From: Hyparrhenia diplandra
Taxonomy: Eukaryota; Streptophyta; Magnoliopsida; Poales; Poaceae
DNA length: 64,000 bases
Reading direction: 5' to 3'
Assembly (NCBI GenBank): GCA_015847255.1
Contig: JADLZK010002630.1
Span: 186,001 to 250,000 of the forward strand
Within the stretch, counting starts at the first letter, position 1, and every line of letters starts with the position of its first letter. Below are positions 10,358 through 22,587 of the stretch, in pieces. Position numbers and translations under genes: made by a program. The notes below the pieces were generated by a model. That model was not told the origin of the DNA and searched no databases. It saw only the letters and a program-made list of their open reading frames with translations.

Positions 10358-11350
10358 TGTTAGAGTACAGGCACCCTCTAGGCAGGCCATGGGCCAGGCG
10401 CCCAAGCCCATATGGCTAGGCTGCTAGTGGATTAGGATAGACTAGAGAGATTAGGCAAGGATCACCGTTGATTGGGTGTTTCTATAAACCCTAGTGATCC
10501 TTGCCTATATATGTAACCCATGCACTCATCTATATCAATAATCTAGAGAACCATTCGGCTCTTAGTTCAGCGAGATCTACCTCCCCAATGCATGATCCTC
10601 GTGAGCCTCACCTTGCTGCCTTCGAGGAACTTCATCTTGGACTCCTGCTGCGGCCGTCCTCTTTGAGTGATCTCATCGTCTACACTGGCGTTGATTGGGT
10701 CGTTCGCCTGGACACCCGCTGAGTCCACCTTGGGCTATGTTGTGTTCCTTGGGACAATCTTGTCTCCTAGTCCTCCAAGTGTCGAACAACGTGTCAAGAT
10801 CAAGTCTTTGAAGCCGAGTATCGCGTGGTGGCCAACGGTTGCGAGAGGCCACCGGCTGCGTCGACTACTTACGGAGCTACATGCCCCCTCAGCGGCGCGC
10901 TGGCGGTGTATTCGACAACATCGGTCGCGGTGTACATGACCTCCAATCTAGTTCAACATCGGGGAACCAAGCACATTGAGATCGATCCTCACTTCGTCCA
11001 AGAACGAGTCGCCATTGGTGATGTTCGAGTACTACATGTTCCTACTTCTTCACAGTATGTGGATATCTTCACCAAAGGGCTGCCCTCCTCAGTGTTCACG
11101 GAGTTTAGGTCCAGTCTAAACGTGCAAAGTGGCTAACGTTTTAACTACGGGGAGTGTACAGGCGCCCTCTAGGCAGGCCATGGGCCAGGCGCCCAAGCCC
11201 ATATGGCTGGGCTGCTAGTGGATTAGGATGGACTAGAGAGATTAGGCAAAGATCATCGTTGATTGGGTGTTTCTATAAACCCTAGTCATCCTTGCCTATT
11301 TATGTAACTCATGTCTATCTATCAATAATCCAGATAACCATTCGCTCTCA
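10358..11350 (+). mobile_element. Internally deleted Ty1/Copia element with intact target duplication
   Basis: The 5' LTR (10358-10564, about 207 bp) starts TGTTAGAGTACAGGC. The 3' LTR (11155-11350, 196 bp) starts TGTACAGGC and ends CTCTCA. Both carry CTATATATGT- or CTATTTATG-type TATA sequence. The flanks are ATGAC at 10353-10357 and at 11351-11355, an exact 5-bp duplication. The interior is only about 590 bp: the primer-binding site, gag, protease, integrase and most of the reverse transcriptase are gone, and the end of pol remains. The purine-rich tract before the 3' LTR is ACTACGGGGAG. The 3' LTR lacks six bases (TTAGAG) after its first TG. Confidence 0.85.
10590..11136 (+). pseudogene. 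Copia pol remnant: end of reverse transcriptase and RNase H
   Basis: Pieces read MHDPREPHLAAF, then DLIVYTGVDWVVRLDTR, then GYVVFLGTILSP, and in another frame QHRGTKHIEIDPHFVQERVA followed by TSSQYVDIFTKGLPSSVF. These match the RNase H domain and C-terminus of Copia polyproteins. At least two frame changes (about 10720 and 10830) break it. The last block (10825-11136) is open to its stop. The nested Copia at 23.9-25.2 kb carries the same domain with different changes, so these are related but separate insertions. Confidence 0.8.
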
Positions 11351-11559
11351 ATGACGACTAGTTGGAACCCAGAATTCGCTTTTTCTAGATAAATAAATAA
11401 CCTTGCATTGAGAACGGTCCAAGGCCAACTATATAATTATGCTAACGAATTACTTCTTCCTTTGCAAAATGCATCTCTTGCATAAGCGAGAAACATACGA
11501 AAGCAAACTCACAGAGACTTAAAACAAAGAACGGTGGGAAAGGTCTATTTAAACAAAAG

Positions 11560-11668
11560 TGTTGGAGTATGAGTATTAGGCCCATGAGGCTAGGCCCATA
11601 AGGCCCATGTATGCAACTATATGACTACCCTTCTAGGGTTAGCACTAAGTGGAAAATTAATTCTAACA
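11560..11668 (+). repeat. 5' LTR of the 109-bp-LTR Copia element
   Basis: It is very short for a plant LTR. It contains the internally repeated phrase AGGCCCAT(G/A)AGGC and ends TTCTAACA, directly before the TGGTATC primer-binding site. Confidence 0.9.
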
Positions 11669-14328
11669 TGGTATCGGCCTTACCGATCCCTTCCCCTCCC
11701 TTCCCTCTAGCCCGACGCCGCGCCATGGTCCCACGGTTAAGGCCGCCGCCCGAGGAGGGCTCCATGGCGGCGAGCAGCCTCCCCACCTGCTCCCCACTAT
11801 TTCCTCCAATTCCCCCCTCTCCCCTCTCACGGACACGGCCCCAAGGCTGCCCTCTGCTGCTCTCCACCCGGCCCGCGGCTGGCCCAGTGTCGGAGGCCGG
11901 TCCGTCGAGGGGTCTTCACGCTGAACTCCTCCCGTTCCTCCTGGCGGCTCTCCTCGTGGGCGGGGGGGGCACCTTCCCCTCCCCTTTGGCCGGGCGCCGG
12001 GCGGGCCTTCCTACGCCCTCCGGCCTCCGACCACTTGGCTATGCCGGGCTAACATGGCCCGACCTCGGGAAGGATGCTCGACACGGATGGAGGGGGCACG
12101 AAGACAACGTCTTCGCCTCCCGCCCCCACCGATTCCCTCCCCGCCGATGTCCGGTGGGACGCGATTCCCTCGGCCAATGTCCGATTAGGGGGTGCCACCA
12201 CCGGCGCCTCCCGACCCATCAACAGGGGACCGGTTTCCCTCTGGCCGGACTCACGGCCCCATGGCTATGGCATGCCCATGTGGACTCAGGCATTGGTGGC
12301 GACCTCCGGGCTGGTGTGAGTGGGGACCAGCACCAACCCTTTCCCCGCACCACCGCCTCCGCCATCCACCTTGCTTTTCACGGCGTCGGCTCTCCAACGC
12401 CGCCCTCGCTGCCGGGCGGTACGCGGGCGCGGGCAGCTCGTCTCCGCAGGAGGCCCGCCAGGTCGCTCACGCGCCTAGCGCGTGGCGGGCGCGCCACGGC
12501 TGCGGATCGCCCACCGGTGCACCTCGCGCTTTCGCCCCCGCCGCTCGATGGCGGCTACCTCCTCGCCACCGTGGAGCCGGGTGTGAGGCGGTATCGTCGC
12601 CCTCACGGTGGTCCCGCCGCGACCGTGACCGGTGGTGACGCGGCTCACTACAGCCGGGCGGGTCGCGAACATCCGCCTCCCCGGGTTCCGGGCCGCCCGA
12701 GCCGGAGTCGCCGCTCCTACGCCGTTGGTCGATTTGGTCCCCTCACTCTCACCGGCCTACGCCCTCGACGACCACGTCCGTGACCACACCCGACGCCACC
12801 CTAGCGACCGCCAGAGGCTGCGCCGGCGGCGATCGTCCTCTCCTGATCGTGGGGGACGATCTCCGTCGACTTCCACGGCTCATCCGCAACATCCGCTTTG
12901 GACTTGTAGCGGCTGGCTGGTGCTTGAGGGCGGTTCTGAAACGACACGAGCTGTGCGTTTCGGCGAGCTTCCGGACCGTCGGGGTGACCTCTTCTGTCGG
13001 CGGATTACGCCGCAAGATGAAGGCCATGGCGGACTCTCTTAGCGACCTTGGCGGCCGTGGAGGACCGTATCACGGTGCTCCAACGTCCTCGTGACCTCGG
13101 CGACGCTCACGGCTCACCTCGGGAGCATCCTCGCCGAGGTCACCCCTTCCCCGACTCTGCGGTCGTGGCGACCTTGTCATGGAGGAGCTCGGCGGGGTTC
13201 AGCTTGTGGTGGTCTGGCGCGAGGGCACCTCGTCCACTCTGACACTTTCGCCCGCGACTCTCCCACCTGCGCCAGTCCACTCCGTCGTCTCTCCTTGGCA
13301 CCCTCCGGACCCGGCCCGGTGGGGGAGGCGTGGTGTGTTGTAGCCGTCGGCCGTGGCGGCAAAGGTGGTGGTCGTGGTGCGAGAGGCGATGGCGATGGCC
13401 ACCCTCCCGTGCGACCTCGGTACGCGCCCCCGCAGGGTGCACTGCCCACTCTCCGACCACCAGTGGTCGGGGCACATCTCAATGTGGCCCTACCGTGCGC
13501 CGACTCCGATGGGCACGCCTGGCCCACCGGCAGCCATGTTCGTTGGTGCTCCTCCGGGTACTCCTACACTAAGCCTTGGGCGCCTACCACGGACGACGCG
13601 CCCCCGACCCCTCTGCTAGGGGGCCCGAGTGGGTCGCCGGCTACGGGGGCCACGTACCACACCACTCCCGACCCTGGTATACTCGTCGGTTCGCCCTCCT
13701 TCTTCCTCCCTTCCTTCGTCCATCATGGTCGCCAAATGGGTCGTGTCTTCTGTCACTTCCGTGGGTGCGTAGGAGGCTCACGGGTCTTTTTAAATCTTCC
13801 CGATGTTCTTGTTGCTCCTTCCATGGTTCACAACCTCCCTTTCTATCCGTCGTTTTACGGTGACAATTCTTGTTCCGTTGAGTTTGACTCCTGGTCTTCT
13901 TGTGAAGGATTTGGCTTCCGGCGCCCTGCAAGCGGTGTGACAAAGACGGGGCCCCTTTACACTCTTTCGGTTTCCGGTCTTCTTCCTCTTCGTCGCCCGG
14001 CCTTTTTGTCGCTTTCGCCGCCACTACCTCGTCTACTACTTGGCACCGCCGTCTCGGCCATCCCGACGTGATGCCTTGATGCAGCTTAGCCGTGCAGCTT
14101 CCGGACATTCGATGTACTCAAGCTCACGATGAGCATTTGTGTCATGCGTGCCAACCGGGCCGCCATGTTCGTCTTCCTTTTTTTCTTCTTCCACTTCACA
14201 TGCGGCTCATGTTTTTGATCTTATACATTGCGACCTCTGGACATCTCCGCCATCAAGAACTCGGCTATAAATACTATTTGGTGGTGGTTGATGATTTGTC
14301 GCATTATTCGTGGACTTTCCTTTGCGTG
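11669..14328 (+). pseudogene. Copia gag-to-integrase region, 5' part, many frame changes
   Basis: Up to about 13700 the GC-rich DNA has long overlapping frames (for example 11611-12783 and 13091-14071) with little recognisable protein, consistent with a decayed gag. From about 13790 the gag-pre-integrase region is visible (DVLVAPSMVHNLPFYPSF, then GPLYTLS), then the HHCC zinc motif region (HDEHLCHACQPGRHVRLPF, about 14120-14178). The integrase core start follows (DLIHCDLWTS near 14210; YKYYLVVVDDLSHYSWTF, 14265-14320), where the Gypsy element cuts in. Reading it needs several one-base shifts, so no functional polyprotein can be made. Confidence 0.75.
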
Positions 14329-15637
14329 TGTTGACACATTTTAACGTATACTTTTAATTGTCAACTAAACATGAAAAAGGACTAAAATATAATTAGATAA
14401 TCTTATTAGGGGTTTATACTAATGATTTCCATGAGTTTTGGTAAAGTTATGATTTGCGGGGACTTAACAGAAAACGCATTGAATTGTAACGCTAATCCAA
14501 CTCCGGAACGAAGTCTAGAAGGCTCCGGAATACACCCGACGTGAACGAAACTTAACACCCAAGAAAACATCATCTAGAAGACTCCAGAAGCCACGACGCG
14601 TCGCGGGACCCAGGGTGGGACCCACCCTGGGCCGGTCGGCCTCCCTGTCAGGCCGCTCGGCCTGGCCCCTCGGCCAAGTCAGCCTCGCTTCCAGAATGTT
14701 CGTCCACCGCCTCTAAGACGCAATCTAATCCGCTCGTTTAATGTCGGTCTGATCCGAAGGCGACGGTGGAGTAATGCAGTTGTAATCAAATCCAACACCG
14801 GTACCTCCTTCGGACTATATAAGCAACCCCAAGGCGCCCCAAGAGACATCATCTCCTCATTAGCTATCGACAGAGAGAAAAATCTAGGGTTTCATATTAG
14901 AAGAGAGAGAGGTCCCTCTAGTTGTCTAGTTCATCTAGTTCTAGTTCTAGTTCTAGTTCTTCTAGTTCATCTAGTTGTAAGATCAAGAAGAGAGGCGAGG
15001 AGAAAGCTGGAGATCCGGACCTGTCGGATCTTCATCATCATTGTACTTCTGCTGCAACAAGTTCGTCTTCAAAGCAATCTCCGTGTTCTTCATTTATTAT
15101 TTCTATTTATTCTATTTAATTACTTTCGGTTCTTACTTTACTATATTTATTGGATCTCCGCTCGTATTGAGTGCTCTAGTTATCGTGACGTAGCTAGAGT
15201 AGTAATCGATAGTGTAGGCGTGGTGTCTAGACTAGAGTTTACCTGAGTTTGCGCCCAATCCCACGGTTAGTTGTGGTAGCCCTGGGGGTGATGACCTGTC
15301 GGTCTTTTGTAATCCACCACGTTCGGGTTGGTGATTCGTAAGAGCTTTTTGGCGGCCTTCCCCGATCACCCTTTCCCAGTCTTTTTCGAGGATCGGGGAC
15401 GGTACCGCTTCCGACGTAAGTAAAGTAAAGCAAGCCTTTGATTATTTAGATCAACTTAGAATACTTAGAAAATTCTAAACTCTCTCCCCACATCATTATT
15501 CTTTTCTTCGGACGTTCCTACTCTTTCTAGTACACTTCACGTTCCCGTGGAAATCGATACTGAATACTCCAGGGTGAAAGCTACATCGGTATCCGTGCGC
15601 TTGCGGATTTCTCTGTTCGCGTTAATTTATACCAACA
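14329..15637 (+). repeat. LTR A (5' LTR) of the gag-only element
   Basis: 1,309 bp. U3 holds the palindrome CCCAGGGTGGG/CCCACCCTGGG (14609-14631). A TATA box (CTATATAAGC) lies near 14815-14824. About 100 bp further is a hexamer array (TCTAGT/TAGTTC) at about 14920-14975. The end TACCAACA is followed by the primer-binding site. It is most like LTR C. Confidence 0.85.
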
Positions 15638-15639
15638 AG

Positions 15640-15662
15640 CTTTTTGGCGCCGTTCTTCGGGA
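15640..15662 (+). promoter_or_regulatory. Primer-binding site of the gag-only element
   Basis: TTTTTGGCGCCGTTCTTCGG follows LTR A at once. TGGCGCCGTT is the usual start of the minus-strand primer site in many plant Gypsy elements. It is absent after LTR B, where the sequence goes into an A/GA run instead, so only LTR A is in a 5' position. Confidence 0.7.
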
Positions 15663-15757
15663 ACGTAGTTTGTGCTAGTTAGAACCACGATCGTCCTTTT
15701 ACCTTTTTACCTTTTTTCCCTTCTACCTTTCTTTCCTTTTACCCCTACCTATACCAC

Positions 15758-16927
15758 ATGGATTTCACTCCTATCATTAAATTCTTTGCTCCAAAGGGCG
15801 ACATGTTGGAGCCTCCATCATCTTCACACCCTATTCTTACAGATGGCTATGAGCTTCGCCCTGCTCTTATAGCCATGGTTCGGGAGCAATCCTTCTCTGG
15901 GTTAGCACATGAAGATCCATACACCCACCTTAGAGATTTTGAGCAGTTGTGTTCTTGCAGGAATATTCCTGGCATGACACAAGAGACCATTAAATGGAAA
16001 TTATTTCCGTTCTCCCTTGAGGGAAGAGCGAGAAAATGGTATGCTCACTCTGTAGGAAACGTAAATGGAGATTGGGATGAACTTCGAGACAAATTTTGTC
16101 TTGCCTTCTTTCCTCTTTATAAAATCGCTGACCTTAGAATAGAAGTTCTTACATTTAGACAAAAAGAGAAGGAGACTCTAGGAGCAGCCTGGGCTAGATT
16201 CACAAGCCTTACCAATTCGGGCCCAAACCTTTCCTTGCCTGACCATGTCCTGCTCTATCACTTTTATCGCGGTCTTAACAAGGAAGCTGCTCTGCATCTC
16301 GACATCACTTCAGGAGGATCATTCTCACATAAACTAGTTAGTGAGGGAAAAGCCATTCTTGAGAAAATCCTTGACAACACTCCCTACACTAACGTTTTTG
16401 ATGAGTTACCCGAAGAAGAAGTCGAGCCAAGCCCCGAACAACAAGAGGAGACACACGCAACCAAATCTAAAATTCCTATAATATCTTCTAAAGATTTGGT
16501 TGCCATAGAATCTCCTACTATGGAAACACATCACACTCTAAACACTTTAGAGAGTGATGAATCCCATCCTTCCATCGAGGTTGATCTTTTTGAAAATTCT
16601 AGGAATGCCTCGAATTTATCATTTAGAATGCATCCACCTAAGAGACCTCCAAGTGAATATAATTCAAATTCTTTTAAGGAGGAGTCTCTTAGAAAATGTT
16701 CTCGTTCCTACAAAGGATATCGGGAGGAATTCTATGATGGCATGTCTAGTGATGCCATAGAAGGAGAGCCAAGCTACCTAGAAGACGATCTTATTTTCTC
16801 CCTTCCATGTCTAGACAAGATTACATATTCGAACCCATTTTCAGACCCATCCTTAACCCCGATGAATCCTTGTACTCTCTTTCCCTTGAGACCCTTGAGG
16901 GCCCTAAAATTCATCAAGACAACCTAA
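15758..16927 (+). CDS. Gypsy-type Gag protein of the non-autonomous element
   Basis: An uninterrupted 389-codon frame begins at MDFTPIIKFFAPKGDM, 120 bp after LTR A. Residues about 45-200 fit the Retrotrans_gag domain: EDPYTHLRDFEQLCSCRNIP, FPFSLEGRARKWY, DELRDKFCLAFFP and HFYRGLNKEAALHLDITSGG. Gag forms the virus-like particle that packs element RNA. The C-terminal half is acidic and serine-rich (EELPEEEVEPSPEQQEE) with no CCHC zinc knuckle. The frame is intact although the host Copia frames are broken, which fits a younger insertion or selection on gag. The lineage (Tat/Athila-like) is a guess from the domain wording and primer site. Confidence 0.8.
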   Translation: MDFTPIIKFFAPKGDMLEPPSSSHPILTDGYELRPALIAMVREQSFSGLAHEDPYTHLRDFEQLCSCRNIPGMTQETIKWKLFPFSLEGRARKWYAHSVGNVNGDWDELRDKFCLAFFPLYKIADLRIEVLTFRQKEKETLGAAWARFTSLTNSGPNLSLPDHVLLYHFYRGLNKEAALHLDITSGGSFSHKLVSEGKAILEKILDNTPYTNVFDELPEEEVEPSPEQQEETHATKSKIPIISSKDLVAIESPTMETHHTLNTLESDESHPSIEVDLFENSRNASNLSFRMHPPKRPPSEYNSNSFKEESLRKCSRSYKGYREEFYDGMSSDAIEGEPSYLEDDLIFSLPCLDKITYSNPFSDPSLTPMNPCTLFPLRPLRALKFIKTT

Positions 16928-19900
16928 ATATAGGAGCCATCAAGACCACCGGGAAGACCAAGAAGAGCGACAACAATGGCTAGAGGATAATAAAGAGTTA
17001 TATGCTACTGGCCGTTGAATGGATGGACGAGACCTTAGATGAGATCGACTGAGAGACACCACTCCAAGAGAAACTTTAGATATCTATGACAAATCAACCT
17101 TGGAGTTTGAGAAGAAGGATGACATCAATGAGCATGGAAGCTACTACATAGACACTTCATCTAGTTCATGCTCACATGAGAAACTTCTGAACTACCTAGT
17201 CTCTCTAGTCTAAAAGACGTACAACCCCTCGTGCTCTTGCCTCCTATAGGTTTTGAGAGGGTGATTGTAGATGCGTTCATCTATAATAAATATTCTAGAT
17301 CTCGTGGTCATGAATCTTGATATAGGTAGTGTTGAAGGGGAGACCACTTCACTATCTTAAGTAGCTTTCAAAAGGTTTCCTAAGGACGAGCTTGTGTCCT
17401 AAAATAAGAATTCTTGAGATAGAACTTGAGTCTTTACTTTTCCTTGTGATATGAGTATATAAATATACATGTGAAAATATTCCTTCGGGTATTTTTCGTC
17501 ACTAATCATTATAGGATTGGAGCGAAAAGAATCTTTTGTTGGACTAACCTGTAGGACATAAGACACTCTCAAATAAGCTTGGGGAGGTCCTGAGATGAGC
17601 TCACACCGAGATGAAGCAAGACACAAGGACTTCTACAAGATGTTTTCAGCGCCATCATGCTCCAAATATTAAAGGTAACATCTTGAGGTAAGTCATAGAA
17701 CCTTCTCTTTATCATGGCTTACTCATAAAGTCAAACATGTTAGAGTTACAACTTTGCTTGATTCTATATCGATGATCTCAACATGTTTAGCTCTATAAAT
17801 TGTTCTTCACACCACTCACTTGATCACTCATCATTCATGTTACAATTTTAAATGCTACTTTCATGCTTGGTGTCCGATCTTGTCACCTTTGTCATAAATA
17901 AATAGGACACATGATGTTACCATGTTTAGATGTGCCCAAGGATAGAGTAAGATGAATAAAGTTTTGGTTCTATTGGTGTTTTCCCACCAATAGAGCCCGT
18001 GCACTTGATCTCTACCCTTGTCTATGCAAAGGGGACACACTTTGCGCAAAATGTGGAGGAGTCTCGCCACTTCTCCAAAATTCCACAAGTGAATGTCCCG
18101 ACCTACGACATGCACACTGAGCAAGGAACATGGGTGATGCCATCCTACTAGGAGATGCAACTGTCAAGATCGGATGAAGCACTCAAGGAGTGATCAAGCA
18201 AGATTTGAAGGACCAAGAGGGGTTGACACCTCCACAATTATCTACCTCACTCCAACATCGCTAAGAGACTAGGTGAATACCTAGCTTGGGGGAGGGCATC
18301 CTCCATTTATCAAGCCCAAGAAGAACAAGACGCGGAGACGCTACCCGAAGAAGTAAGCATGGGGAAAGAAAGAATCATCACCTACTAAAGAGGACAACAA
18401 GAGTACACCTTCGAAGACCTACCGCTACCGCGCCACCAACCGAACAAACACCATCGGCTACCTCATCTACGCCACTCGCCGAGATCATTGAAGACATCAT
18501 ACTGCACCACGACATTCGACGAGGCGCCGAGATGACAAAGACGCCATGGGAGTAAGTACTCAAAACTCTCATCGAGAGGTAACTCGATATTTATCTCGCA
18601 TATTTATTTTCTCGCAAAGCATATTTAAATTAGCATACTTCCTTTAGCATATTTACTTTCCTACACCTCGCATTAGAAAAGACCATAAATATGTTGTTGC
18701 ATTTGCATCTGTTTATCTTTAAGCCCCATGTAAGCACTCCTTCTTTGTGGTGGCACAAAAATAAAAATATAAAAAAATATTGCATTCATATGTTTTTGCA
18801 TCATCATCCTTTTTGCATAGAAAAATTTTCAAAAATATGTGGGCACATGAAGGTCCATGCTTTTATAGAAAAACCAAAAAAGAAGTGAGCACATGAAGGC
18901 TCACAACATGTTCCTAGAATTTGTTCCTTCGGGTATGTGGAATTAATATTTGCAGCAGGAGAATATTTAAGGAAGACCCAAGATCTAACAAGCTCCAAGG
19001 AGGAATCAAAGGACTACTTCAAGATCCAAATTTTGGGGAGAGCACCCCGATTATCACGATAAGTATCACTATCCTATCCATTTTAATATTAGCTAGTTAT
19101 ATATGTTTGCTTTGCTAGATTTAATTGGTCATAATTAGAGTCTTAGTTTGTTAGAGTCTCAATAAATCTTTGGAGTCTCGCTAGTTGGCTTTTCTCTTTA
19201 ATGATCTTGTTGGCATATGCTTGGAAATGATGAATAGTTGCTCCGCCATAATTCCTCTTAAAGTGTTTACATTTCGGACTTAGATTCTCCTAAAGCTTTA
19301 ATCGCTTAATTTGCTCTAAACCCAACACTGTGGGAAGCACATGCTTAATCCGAGTCTTAGCGTTGAAGGATAAAGATACATGAAAAGTTGAGTCATTGTT
19401 TTATCATATTCCTAGAGATACTTGATTCCTGATTTTATCTTTGAAAAATTATAAAATATTACATGATGAGTTCCTTAGCTATGACCCTTAAGAGTCCACC
19501 AGTCACATCAAGATCATCTCACTCCACCAAATACGCCCGCTTTTAACCCGAAAGTACGCATTCCCATACTCCATCGACCTCTAGCCATATTATAAAAATT
19601 AAACTCTAGCAATTTTGGATATGTCTCTCTCAATGTTGTATGCCAAAAGACTCGAGGCTACATTCGAAAAAAAAAAAAAAAAAGAGAGAGAGAAAAAGTG
19701 AGACGAGAGAGGGAGAGTAAAGGACAAATGTCATACTAGGCGAGAAGGGCCTACCTCCCTAATAATAATAAATTTTAGAGATGAATAATGGACACGTGTC
19801 CGAGGGTGAGTAGGGCCCACATCTCTAAGGAGAGAGAAAAATGGACAAAAGTCCGGGGCAAAGCCCACCTCTCCAAGAATGGATAGCCCAGGTCTTAGCA

Positions 19901-20361
19901 ATTTTTAGAAAGAGAGATATAGTCCAAGATGCTTGAGAAGAAAAAATACTAGAAAAAGGCTAAAGGCTTTTACTACCTTTCATCCTCATTAATTCCGTCA
20001 TTACCATCCCACCATATGTATCTTACCACGTGTGACTCCACTATAAATACCACCTACTTGAGAGGGTCATACATAGGATCTCTGAGTTTCTTTGAAAAAT
20101 AACGCAAAACTCCAGGATGATAGTTGATCGAAGAGCTTGAGACATGGTACTTAACTTGATTGTTCGTCTCTTAATTGCTTATGATTCGTGAAAAGGCTAC
20201 GCCCCATGGTAAAAGGTATGAGAGAGCAATCTTATTGAGAGGAGAAATTATTTTCTCGATAACCACAAGATTTTGAGGAATGAAAGCGTAGTAGCAACTC
20301 CCGATCCTACTATAGAATATAGCTTTGCTAGGGACTAGCAAAGGGTAAGCTTGGGGAGCTT
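16928..20361 (+). other. Non-coding internal region of the gag-only element
   Basis: Over 3.4 kb follow gag with no frame above about 100 codons and no pol motif. A polypurine-like string (GCTTGGGGGAGGGC, near 18284) lies in the middle, and the true tract before LTR B is AAGCTTGGGGAGCT. An A-run followed by GAGAGAGAGAGAAA starts at about 19665. From there to 20361 the sequence is repeated before LTR C. Confidence 0.7.
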
Positions 20362-21840
20362 GTTGACACATATTAACGTATACTTTTACTTGTCAACTGA
20401 ATATGAAGAAGGACTAAAATATAATTAGATCACCTTATTAGGGCTTACACCGACAATTTCCATGAGTTTTGGTGAAGTTGTGATTTTCGGGGACTAAACA
20501 GAAAAAAATGAGAGTTATGAAGACATACGACTCCAAGACGTGTCCCAATCGTACTCGATCCAACTCCTACAAAAGAGCAATATAGAAGTACTTCAAATGA
20601 AGAATTAAAGTACAACATTGCGAAGAGCTCGTTGAGATGATCAAACGGATATATCATTTGCCATATTCGGAGTCCGTAATCGAAGATATCAATCGCAGAG
20701 CGGGGGTTCGGTAAAACGAGCATAACTCCCTCATCCGGACTCCGTTTGACGCGAATTAATACAATTCGGAAAACGGCACGACGACACGCACGCACCCACA
20801 AAAGCTCAGCCCAGGTGGGGGCCCATCTTGGGCCGACCGGCCTAATATTAAGGCCGGCCGGCCTCCCTCCACGTCATCGGCCGGCCTTCGAAGCTTCCTC
20901 AACCGAGCTTTTGACACGCGATCTAAAACCACATGTTTAATGTCGGTTTGATCCGACGACGATGGGAAGAGTACGAGTTGTAATCCAAGTCCAAGACGTG
21001 GCACCTCCTTCGACTATATAAGCAGCCCCAAGGCGCCCCCAAAGAGACATCATCTCCTCATTAGCTACCGATGAGAGAAAAATCTAGGGTTTCATATTAG
21101 AAGAGAGAGAGGTCCCTCTAGTTGTCTAGTTCTAGTTCTAGTTCTAGTTCTAGTTCTAGTTCTTCTAGTTCATCTAGTTGTAAGATCAAGAAGAGAGGCG
21201 AGGAGAAAGCCGGAGATCCGGACTGCCGGATCTTCATCATCATTGTACTTCTCGCCGCAACAAGTTCGGTCTTCAAAGAATCTCCGGGTTCTTCATTTAT
21301 TATTTCTATTTATTCTATTTAATTACTTTCAGTTCTTACTTTACTATATTTCTTTGGATCTCCGCCTCGTATTGAGTGCTCTAGTTATCGTGACGTGGCT
21401 AGAGTAGTAATCGATAGTGTAGACGTGGTGTCTAGACTAGAGTTTACCCGAGTTTGCGCCCAATCCCACGGTTAGTTGTGGTAGCCCTGTGGGTGACAAA
21501 CTGTCGGGTCTTTGTATTCCACCACGTTCGGGTTGGTGATACGTAGAGCTTTTGGCGGCCTTCCCCGATCACCCTTTCCCGTCTTTTTGAGGATCGGGAC
21601 GGCACCGTTGTTCGACGTAAGTAAAGTAGAGTGAGCCTTTGATCATATAGATCTCATTAGAATACTTAGAAAACTTAACCCTCTCTTCCCACATCATTAC
21701 CATTATTATCTTAGGACGTTCTAAACCTTTCTAGTACACTTCACGTCCCCTCGTGGAAAATCGATACTGAATACTCCCGGTGAAAGCTACATCGGTATCC
21801 GTGCGCTTGCGGATTTCTCTCGCGTTAATTGACACCAACA
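20362..21840 (+). repeat. LTR B (middle LTR), divergent in U3
   Basis: 1,479 bp, about 170 bp longer than A and C. The first 150 bp and the part from the TATA box (21013-21022) to the end match A and C. A central block (about 20515-20830) is replaced by unrelated sequence containing AACTCCCTCATCCGGACTCC. Its hexamer array (21118-21180) has more TAGTTC units than A or C. The palindrome near 20809-20833 is imperfect. Confidence 0.8.
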
Positions 21841-22587
21841 AGCTTTCAAAAAAAAAAAAAAAGAGAGAGAGAAAGAGAAAAGAAAAATAAATATTTTAGA
21901 GAGAAAAATGAGACGAGAGAGGGAGAGTAACGGACAAAAGTCATACTAGGCGAGAAGGGCCTACCTCCCTAATAATAAAAATATATATATCTAGAGATGA
22001 ATAATGGACACGTGTCCGAGGGTGAGTAGGGCCCACATCTCTAAGAGAGAGAGAAAATGGACACAAGTCGGGGCAAAAGCCCATCTCTCCAAGAATGGAC
22101 AGACCCAGGTCTTAGCAATTTTTAGAAAGAGAGATATGGTCCAAGAGGCTTGAGAAGAAAAATACTAGAAAAGGCTAAGGGCTATTTACTACCTTTCATC
22201 CTCATCCACTTCACCACTATCATCCCACTATGTATGTCCTACCACATGTGTAATTCCACTACCATCATCTACTTAAGAGGGTCATACATAGGATCTCTCG
22301 AAGTTTTTTTTTGAAAAATATTACAAAACCCCCGTGATGATAGTTGATCAAAGAGCTTGAGACATGGTACTTAACTTGATTGTTACGTCTTTTTAATTGC
22401 TTATGATTCGTGAAAAGGCTACGCCCCATGGTAAAAAGGTATGAGAGAGCAATCTTATTGAGAGGAGAAATTATTTTTTCTGATAACCACAAGATTTCGG
22501 AGGAATGAAAGCGTAGTAGCAACTCCCCGATCCTACTATAGCATATAGCTTTGCTAGGGACTAGCAAAGGGTAAGCTTTGGGGAGCT
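21841..22587 (+). other. Second, truncated internal segment of the gag-only element
   Basis: It matches the last 700 bp of the first internal region (about 19662-20361) in order: A/GA run, CATACTAGGCGAGAAGG, GACACGTGTCCGAGGGTGAG, then the end AAGCTTTGGGGAGCT. Primer site and gag are missing, so it is the 3' end of a second element copy joined to LTR B. Confidence 0.8.

Noticed and set aside
11611..12783. 390-codon open frame
   Set aside because: It begins inside the 5' LTR of the Copia element, is arginine/proline-rich and has long overlapping frames on other strands; it is a product of GC-rich composition, not a separate gene.
14922..15119. Poly-serine small protein (and copies at 21122 and 23179)
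   Set aside because: The serine run is the translated TAGTTC hexamer array inside each LTR leader; not a gene.
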